This document shows, one piece after another, positions 57,619-64,000 of a DNA stretch of 64,000 nucleotides (position 1 is its first letter; each line of letters opens with the position of its first letter). A program made the position numbers and the translations under genes. The stretch lies in NCBI GenBank assembly GCA_002682825.1, contig NOKP01000050.1, forward strand, positions 3,063 to 67,062, written 5' to 3'. The notes under the pieces were generated by a model that was not told the DNA's origin, made no database searches, and saw only the letters and a list, made by a program, of their open reading frames with translations. Source of the stretch: Neonectria sp. B-13 (lineage: Eukaryota; Ascomycota; Sordariomycetes; Hypocreales; Nectriaceae).

Positions 57619-59183
57619 ACGTTTAAAGCCTATAACAAGAGGCTAAAAGATATTTATAGAAGGATTAGTAAATGGAAATTAGTCAATGGACAATTCTTCT
57701 TCTGATTACCCTTGGGGTCTTGAAATCATTTTCCTAGTGTTCCTCGGGATTACGCCACTCTTGTTTCTTCCCTCTTAATCTAACTGTGCTAGGACAGTAA
57801 TTTCCTGTGTAATGTCTTTACACTGAAGTGCGCGTTCCACTAACAAAATAGGTAATGCCTAATATATCTACATAATATATTTACTAGCAATTAATTTATA
57901 TTTTCTACAAATCTACTTAATTACTTGAGTCTTCTGTTTAAGCTTACTCTTAAATACACAAAGGATAGAATATTGTAAAAAGCATAAGTAAATAATTATA
58001 ATTATTTTATAAAAGTTAGTATACTTTCTTGTTTAAATCCTCTTTATATTCTATATTTAAAAACTATTAATCATTAACAATCTAGATCTAATATAGCTGA
58101 AGTAAATCTAATAACCCTACAAGTCTTACTCACGGCTCTTATCTCTTAAATACGTAATTTACTAATAAATACACTCTCTCCACCTTCTCTTCCTTCTCAT
58201 CCAGCACTTCAACCTTCCCAGAAGCCGTCGGGACCGGCTCCTTCTGCCTGAACAGCTTGCGTGATGCTGCGTACCGAGTCGTTTGCTGCCTTCCTCAGGC
58301 ATGCGCCACCCTCTATAGCAGTGTACTACGGTTAAAGTACCACGTCGCCGATGGCTTCATGGTCCAAGTGATTCACTGAAGCTTGCGTGTTTCAGTGGCT
58401 ATGGAATTGGTCTTTTCGAGGGTGGATGGAACAAAAAGGATGGGCTGTCAGCCCTTCTGGTTGTCCTGGCCATAGAGATAGATCATCGAGCATCTTCCTC
58501 ACGGCTTCCGCGGTGACTTCCTCGCCAGTAGCTGTGGCTTTCTGGAACGCGACGGTGAACAGTCTGAGTTTCGGGATGTTGCCAAGTAAAACATTGCCCT
58601 GAAGGTCAACATCTACACGCATCTGATCCTCACAGGAGCTCATCTTTGCTGCAAGTGTGTCTGCGGTGGCACTGGTTGTCTGAGATGATAGGGCTGCCCG
58701 GCAACAAGGCTATACGGCGTCCAAGTGAGTGCCGTACCATCAAATGGCATCTCAAGTCTGTTGATCTCCAGTGCTGGTGATCCCTTGATAGTAGGCCGAA
58801 CATAGGCACAAGTGTAGTTAGTATACAGCAACCCCCAGATTTCCCTACAGATAGAACTACGCTCCTTGGCTTCCAATAACAATTGGGTACATCAGTCCTC
58901 CTGATCAACGCACTCGTCACTCTGATTGATTATCACTTAACGTAACACGCTCAGCCAACGTCCGATCCACTGCCAACATTAACCAATACGTCCGGTTTAT
59001 CCCTTGGACAACCCGATCGTTACAGAGATGCAGTGTGGCATGCGTTGCTAAAGTTGCGGGAATTTCCACCTCTAATGATGGACAAAGCCTATTTGCTGAT
59101 GCTACCTACTATATTCAGCTTCGGAATGAGGCAACCCGTCGAGAGGGTGATATTATACCCCGCTCACCACGGTCGCTCTCCAA
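57619..59183. other. Intergenic with unrecognised gene remnants
   Basis: 57640-58200 is AT-rich with no gene. On the minus strand, 58640-58882 (ICREIWGLLYTNYTCAYVRP, ALEINRLEMPFDGTALTW) and 58392-58643 (NIPKLRLFTVAFQKATATGE, TAEAVRKMLDDLSLW) look like exons of one protein, but no start, splice pair or known domain could be fixed. They are more likely a gene fragment than a whole gene. Confidence 0.4.
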
Positions 59184-59331
59184 CGTTGCGCACGAATAGG
59201 GCCTCGTGACAGACGTAAGGCTGCTTCACACCGGCGTTGCGCACGAATAGGGCCTCGCGACAGACGTAAGGCTGCTTCACACCGGCGTTGCGCACGAATA
59301 GGACCTCGTGACATACGTAAGACTGCTTCTG
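59184..59331 (+). repeat. 51-bp minisatellite upstream of the arabinofuranosidase gene
   Basis: Three tandem units start at 59184, 59235 and 59286 (CGTTGCGCACGAATAGGRCC...). Period is 51 bp, units nearly identical, the third incomplete. The array ends about 165 bp before the abfB ATG. Confidence 0.9.
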
Positions 59332-59496
59332 GTCAACGTAGCTGTTCTGCTTAGGTGGCCATGTAGGCTTCTCGTCGATCAGTTGAAAACGTTCGCAGGT
59401 CTTAGTATGTAGCTATGAACAAATATAAAATGATCTCGGAGAGACAACGCTCACAGGCGTGCCTGTCCCAACGTTCTTCTGTAAAAGTGATTAGAT

Positions 59497-61017
59497 ATGT
59501 TCTCACAACCTGGCCTCCGACGCGCCTGCGTACTCGCTCTCGGCCTTGTTGCCACGGGCTCCCTTGTCGCCGCTGGGCCCTGCGACCTCTACTCCTCCGG
59601 CGGCACGCCCTGCGTCGCCGCGCACAGCACCACTCGTGCCTTGTACAGCGCCTACGCCGGCTCACTCTACCAGGTGCAACGCGGCTCCGACGGTACCACG
59701 ATCAGCATCGCGCCGCTGTCGGCCGGCGGTGTCGCCAATGCCGCGGCCCAAGACTCCTTCTGCGCCAATACGACCTGCCTCATCGCCATCATCTACGACC
59801 AGTCTGGTCACGGTAACCACCTCACCCAGGCTCCGCCCGGCGGCTTCACAGGCCCGGAAGCCAATGGCTACGACAACCTGGCCAGCGCGATTGGCGCACC
59901 GGTCACGCTGAACGGTCAGAAGGCGTACGGCGTCTTCATATCGCCCGGCACCGGCTACCGCAACAACGCCGCCAGCAGCACAGCTACAGGCGACGCGGCG
60001 GAGGGCATGTACGCCGTGCTCGACGGGACTCACTACAACGGCGGCTGCTGCTTCGACTACGGAAATGCCGAGACCAGCAGTCTCGATACGGGCAACGGCC
60101 ACATGGAGGCCATCTACTTTGGCGACAGCACCAGCTGGGGCACTGGCTCCGGCAGCGGCCCTTGGATCATGGCCGATCTCGAGAACGGCCTGTTTTCTGG
60201 CTCCAGCGCTGGCAACAACGCTGGCGACCCGTCCATCTCCTCCCGGTTCGTTACTACGGTCGTCAAGGGGGGACCAAACCTCTGGGCCATCCGCGGCGCC
60301 AACGCGGCATCCGGCTCGCTGTCGACGTACTACAGCGGCGCGCGCCCATCGGCGTCTGGCTACAACCCGATGAGCAAAGAGGGCGCCATCATTCTCGGCA
60401 TCGGCGGCGACAACAGCGTCAGCGCCCAGGGCACCTTCTACGAGGGAGTCATGACCTCCGGCTATCCGTCCGACACCACCGAGAACTCGGTGCAGGCCAA
60501 CATCGTAGCCGCCAAATACAGCACCGCGTCGTTGACCAGCGGCCCGGCCCTCACCGTCGGCTCCTCGATTTCGCTGCGGGCCATCACGGCTTGCTGCACG
60601 ACTCGCTACATCGCGCACACTGGCTCCACCGTCAACACCCAGGTCGTCTCGTCGTCCAGCGCCACCGCCCTCAAGCAGCAGGCGAGCTGGACTGTTCGCA
60701 CCGGCCTTGGCAACAGTGCCTGCTTCTCGTTCGAGTCCATCGACACCCCCGGCAGCTACATACGGCACTACGACTTCGGGCTCCTGCTCAACGCCAGCGA
60801 CGGCACCAAGCAGTTCTACGAAGACGCCACCTTCTGCCCGCAGGCCGCCCTCAACGGCCAGGGTTACTCTATTCGATCCTGGAGCTATCCCACCCGCTAT
60901 TTCCGCCACTATAGCAACGTGCTCTACGCCGCGAGCAACGGTGGCGTTCACACGTTCGACGCCACCACCTCATTCAACGACGACGTGAGCTGGGTGATTA
61001 GCACCGGCTTCGCTTGA
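59497..61017 (+). CDS. abfB: Secreted alpha-L-arabinofuranosidase B (GH54-CBM42)
   Basis: 506 residues, intronless. It removes arabinofuranosyl side chains from arabinoxylan and arabinan outside the cell. A signal peptide of about 26 residues (hydrophobic core VLALGLVATGSLVA, cleavage before GPCD) is followed by the GH54 domain (about 27-345) and a CBM42 arabinose-binding domain (about 350-506). Catalytic residues are visible by motif: nucleophile Glu in WIMADLENGLFSG and acid/base Asp in GIGGDNS, as in Aspergillus AbfB. CCFDYGNAETS and YDQSGHGNHL are further family blocks. In the CBM, SYIRHYDFGLLL and RYFRHYSNVLYA are the repeated beta-trefoil RHxx motifs. Codons are strongly GC-ending, unlike the neighbours. 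The start 59497 (MFSQPGLRRA) gives a proper signal peptide. Confidence 0.97.
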   Translation: MFSQPGLRRACVLALGLVATGSLVAAGPCDLYSSGGTPCVAAHSTTRALYSAYAGSLYQVQRGSDGTTISIAPLSAGGVANAAAQDSFCANTTCLIAIIYDQSGHGNHLTQAPPGGFTGPEANGYDNLASAIGAPVTLNGQKAYGVFISPGTGYRNNAASSTATGDAAEGMYAVLDGTHYNGGCCFDYGNAETSSLDTGNGHMEAIYFGDSTSWGTGSGSGPWIMADLENGLFSGSSAGNNAGDPSISSRFVTTVVKGGPNLWAIRGANAASGSLSTYYSGARPSASGYNPMSKEGAIILGIGGDNSVSAQGTFYEGVMTSGYPSDTTENSVQANIVAAKYSTASLTSGPALTVGSSISLRAITACCTTRYIAHTGSTVNTQVVSSSSATALKQQASWTVRTGLGNSACFSFESIDTPGSYIRHYDFGLLLNASDGTKQFYEDATFCPQAALNGQGYSIRSWSYPTRYFRHYSNVLYAASNGGVHTFDATTSFNDDVSWVISTGFA

Positions 61018-62057
61018 GTCCTGGCCTAAACCCTACCAAAGTATCGGCGCATCTCCTGTCTTACCGATTGCGTCCTATCTAAGTTAGTTCCCTTCTTTCA
61101 CTCGTTCACTGTTGTCTGCGCGCTTAAATAGGAAAAGATGTGAACAAATACGTAGTTCAATTCTATTGACGATCTTGGTCATACGCTGAAGGCTGGTCAG
61201 AGTTGTGTGAGCAACTCCGCCTAGCTGAAGAAAAGAGCTTCATACTGTAGACACCACCGTTGTCGTCGTGGGCTGAGGAAAAAATCTCAGTGACGGTCCT
61301 AATGCCATTGATGCCAAGGTGGTGATTTGGTCTATTTTTGAGCCAGTAGACAGTAATTCTATCAAAGTATTTGGCTAAGAGGACTGAAGATGGTTATAGT
61401 TGTCTGCTTGACTAGATATCTGAGTACTTGTTTCTTGTCCACTGAGTATTGTATATCATAAGCTAGTCAGGAGACGTGCCTATCGACTTGCACTTGCTCG
61501 TAACCCACAGAAGCTCTGAGTTGGTATCTGAATTGGTGTGTCGGCGGCCTCGACGTCGAGGAATTCGCCGAGTTCTTCGACGTTGATGAGATTTCTGCTG
61601 ACGCTCATACAGAGGCTAAATGGAGTGTTCACTTCGAGAGTCGGGTCAGTCGCCAGCGGGACAATGAGGTTCGTTGGTGGGTACTGTAAAAGGACTGCCC
61701 CTCGGATCTATCATGTTGGACATAGCTAGTAAAAGTGCTACTAGTACTAAGCTAAGAGACTGTAAACCTCTGTTTTGCTGCTCTAAAGAATGATTTAGGT
61801 AGGATTGATAAGTGTATCAATAAGGATATTTCTTTTAGTGAACAGGTTAGGATTTATTTGCTAGAGGAAATTCCATCTCATGCCATTGATGTAGAAATGA
61901 GTGAAAGTATTCTGATATTACCATAGAAAATTAGTAAATGCAGTTAATAAAGTTTAGTTGGCTTTAGATAGTATGTAACATATTTATTTGGCTTTGTAAA
62001 CTGCAGCATTTATTCATTTTAGTTCAACACTTAAATCTATCAACTTCTAACATAATT
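61018..62057. other. Intergenic
   Basis: Becomes AT-richer after 61700. No domain-bearing frame, RNA gene or repeat was recognised. Confidence 0.5.
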
Positions 62058-63502
62058 TCATCTCCTTACAAGTTCCTTAATACTTTCAGCTATAATAGAA
62101 GCAGGATTATGTGTAGCAATCTCCGCTTGTATCTCCAACGCTCTAGTCTTATATCTCTTGTTTGTAAGAACTTCATTAACGGCCTGTCCCAGCTGCTGAA
62201 CCGAAGGGTAGGTAGTTCGAAGGTTCACTGCAACACCTGCCCACTCAGCCCTCGCAGCTGTCTCAGGCTTCTCTTCCGTCGTACCGGCAATAACGAGAGG
62301 CGTGCCATTATTAAGCGCGCGCTGGAACGACCCGTATCCTCCTGTCGTGATGAAGACGTCAACGTGGGGCAGTATAATGTCATAAGGGATGTAGTCTGCC
62401 ACCCGGCAGTTCGAAGGGACCAGCACATCTGATGACAATGTGGCATCTGGTCTCCCCAGTGCGATGACCACGAGGATGTCCGAGCGGTCTTTCAGCGCAG
62501 TCATGGTAGAGATGACCAGTTGGTTGAAGTCCATGGCGACCGTTCCTTGGCAGACAAAGACAATCTTTTTCTTGGTGGTTGCGTTGCTGGTAGTGACTTG
62601 ATCCCACCATGATGGTCTCTCCCACCTGCCTGTCGTGCCTTCAGAGACAGCCGTAGTAGGATAGCCACCGGCAAAACGCAGAGTGTTTGGAGCGTCACTT
62701 CTTGGATACTCGACGCTGGGTGTGCACATTTGTATGAAGCGATCTGGTAGAGTGTAGAGCGAATCAAGCAGGAACTCCGCGTCTGGCTCTAGGGTAGCTC
62801 CGACGCTCGCCAGTGCTTCCGCATATGCCGCTTGGGAAGGGGCAAAGAACTGCTTCTGGGCTGCGTTCGCAAGCTTGTTCCGCTCTCTGCCCTCTGGAGA
62901 TCTGTCCGGAAGCATGCCAGACCCAAAAGGCGAGTGGTCCATGCTAGTGAGTAGGATAGGGTTGAGGCCGATGGCAATGAAGCCTTCAGGGCGAAGACCT
63001 GGTGCGCCGAGCGTGATGGGCAAGGCGCCAAAGTTCAAGCTCTCGGTCATGAGAATGATGGGCCTGTGCGGATGCTGGGCGCGAAGTGTTTTCAGAGCTC
63101 TCTGGATAGCCTCGTGCTGTGAAGGCAACGATTTGCAGAAGATGTGGATCAAGTCGTGGTTGAAACAGGCTGGTCCTTCCAGATGTTTTTGACCTGCGGG
63201 CCCTTGAGAGAAGAAGTTCCAGGTTAGCTCCGCTTAACTTTGGGAAATGAAGAGAAGATAGACAAATACATACAATCGGTATCGAGATCCCATGACGTGA
63301 GGTCATGAAAGTCGCCATATCCTTCCACCGAGACAAACGAGGCCCCGACAGCCTCGACTTGTGGGCGATATCCGGAACCAGATACAAAGCAGACGTCATA
63401 TTCCAGGGCGACGAGCTGTTTTGCAATGGCGAGCATAGGTATGATGTGTCCCGAAACGGGCGTGCTGCACATTAGCACAAAAGGTTTGTGTTGTAACGCC
63501 AT
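62058..63502 (-). CDS. UDP-glycosyltransferase (GT1, MGT-like)
   Basis: Two exons, 63502-63274 and 63202-62058, joined across a 71-nt intron (GTATGT donor, GCTAAC branch, AAG acceptor), give 457 residues. It transfers a sugar from a UDP donor to a small hydrophobic acceptor. The N-terminal FVLMCSTPVSGHIIPMLAIAKQL carries the acceptor-side His; the C-terminal donor-binding block is HVDVFITTGGYGSFQRALNNGTP with EEKPETAARAEWAGVAVNL. This resembles bacterial/fungal macrolide-type GTs more than plant PSPG enzymes. No membrane anchor is seen, so it is probably cytosolic. I chose ATG 63502 (MALQHKPFVL) because the upstream extension to 63688 lacks family character; ATG 63529 is a near alternative. 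No neighbouring biosynthetic gene shows its acceptor. Confidence 0.87.
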
Positions 63503-64000
63503 GGTGGTGGGGTGCAGCACTTGAGGCATAGCGTAGTGGGATGAGTCAGACGACAGGGCAAGGGACTTGGATGGCAACAGAACTTGAGGGACAAGTCGAG
63601 CCAAGTGGAAGGGGAACCCAATCAACCTATATATACTCGAGGAGATCAGTAACACGTATCCCATGCAAGCTTCGATACCTGCATACAACCGGTTGGATGC
63701 GAATCCCGTTCAATCACAAAACCGTGTTGCACAAAGACGGACCTGGCATATGGAATGGACACTACAGTTATACAAGTGTACAAAACGCGTCATTCTCATA
63801 CCAAGAATAGTTCCTCTTTCAATATCTATCTTCGTCACTCCCTGTCTATAGATCGCATAACTATTGACGGCGGTGGCCCGTGTATTGGATAATTACATCC
63901 TGATCCCACTTCGGCCACTTCCCCTTGGAGAACAAACTTCCCTTCCCTGCCGCCCTGCCGTTCCTCTCTTGGGTAAATTATCAGAACTCCTCAATTCAGT
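63503..64000. other. Promoter region of the glycosyltransferase gene
   Basis: No supported gene is seen in the last 500 bp of the window. Confidence 0.45.

Noticed and set aside
59662..60951. 429-residue open frame on the minus strand
   Set aside because: It is the antisense shadow of the GC-rich arabinofuranosidase gene; its Ala/Gly/Val/Arg-rich text has no domain character.

Overview
The window is nuclear DNA from a filamentous ascomycete (Pezizomycotina; no closer placement is safe). The signs are short 45-78 nt introns with GTRNGN donors and CTAAY branch sites, a HET-like gene, a NACHT-ankyrin gene, a secreted GH54 arabinofuranosidase, and very AT-rich blocks that look like old transposons degraded by repeat-induced point mutation (RIP; C-to-T and G-to-A, nonsense codons at former CAA/CAG/CGA). 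Gene-bearing, GC-balanced islands alternate with these blocks.

Left island (1-8.4 kb): a truncated MFS sugar transporter (-), a three-exon transaldolase (+) and an AnmK/levoglucosan-kinase-like sugar kinase (+). The transaldolase and kinase promoters share an exact 14-bp CGG-N8-CCG site, two copies before one gene and one before the other, which suggests co-regulated carbohydrate catabolism. A GC-normal solo LTR follows, then a HET-like membrane protein gene whose frame runs into the RNase H end of a Tad1-type LINE.

First AT block (8.4-16.05 kb): an LTR retrotransposon (8877-16047) with two 389-bp LTRs and a 5-bp target duplication. It carries an 1860-bp pogo/Fot1 element and two copies of a ~1-kb element that recurs across the window.

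Middle island (16-29.5 kb): an ACC-synthase-like aminotransferase, an intronless TPR protein, a ten-exon NACHT-ankyrin-CorA-like gene (about 1488 aa) and a small GC-rich gene remnant with a nonsense codon.

Second AT block (29.5-53.9 kb): nested RIP-degraded Tad1 LINEs, a Ty3/gypsy element, a second 1860-bp pogo copy and more copies of the ~1-kb element. Ten copies are recognisable in the window. Seven are flanked by exact or near-exact 14-bp target duplications, they lack terminal inverted repeats, and they insert after TTAT and into each other. This is the strongest candidate for an undescribed mobile element here.

Right island (53.9-64 kb): the better preserved endonuclease/RT part of a Tad1 LINE, broken by stops and lacking RNase H, abuts a multi-pass membrane protein gene. 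Then come unrecognised remnants, a 51-bp minisatellite, a GH54/CBM42 arabinofuranosidase and a UDP-glycosyltransferase (-).

All models come from reading the sequence by eye. Transposon boundaries given with target duplications are firm; other boundaries inside the AT blocks are approximate.
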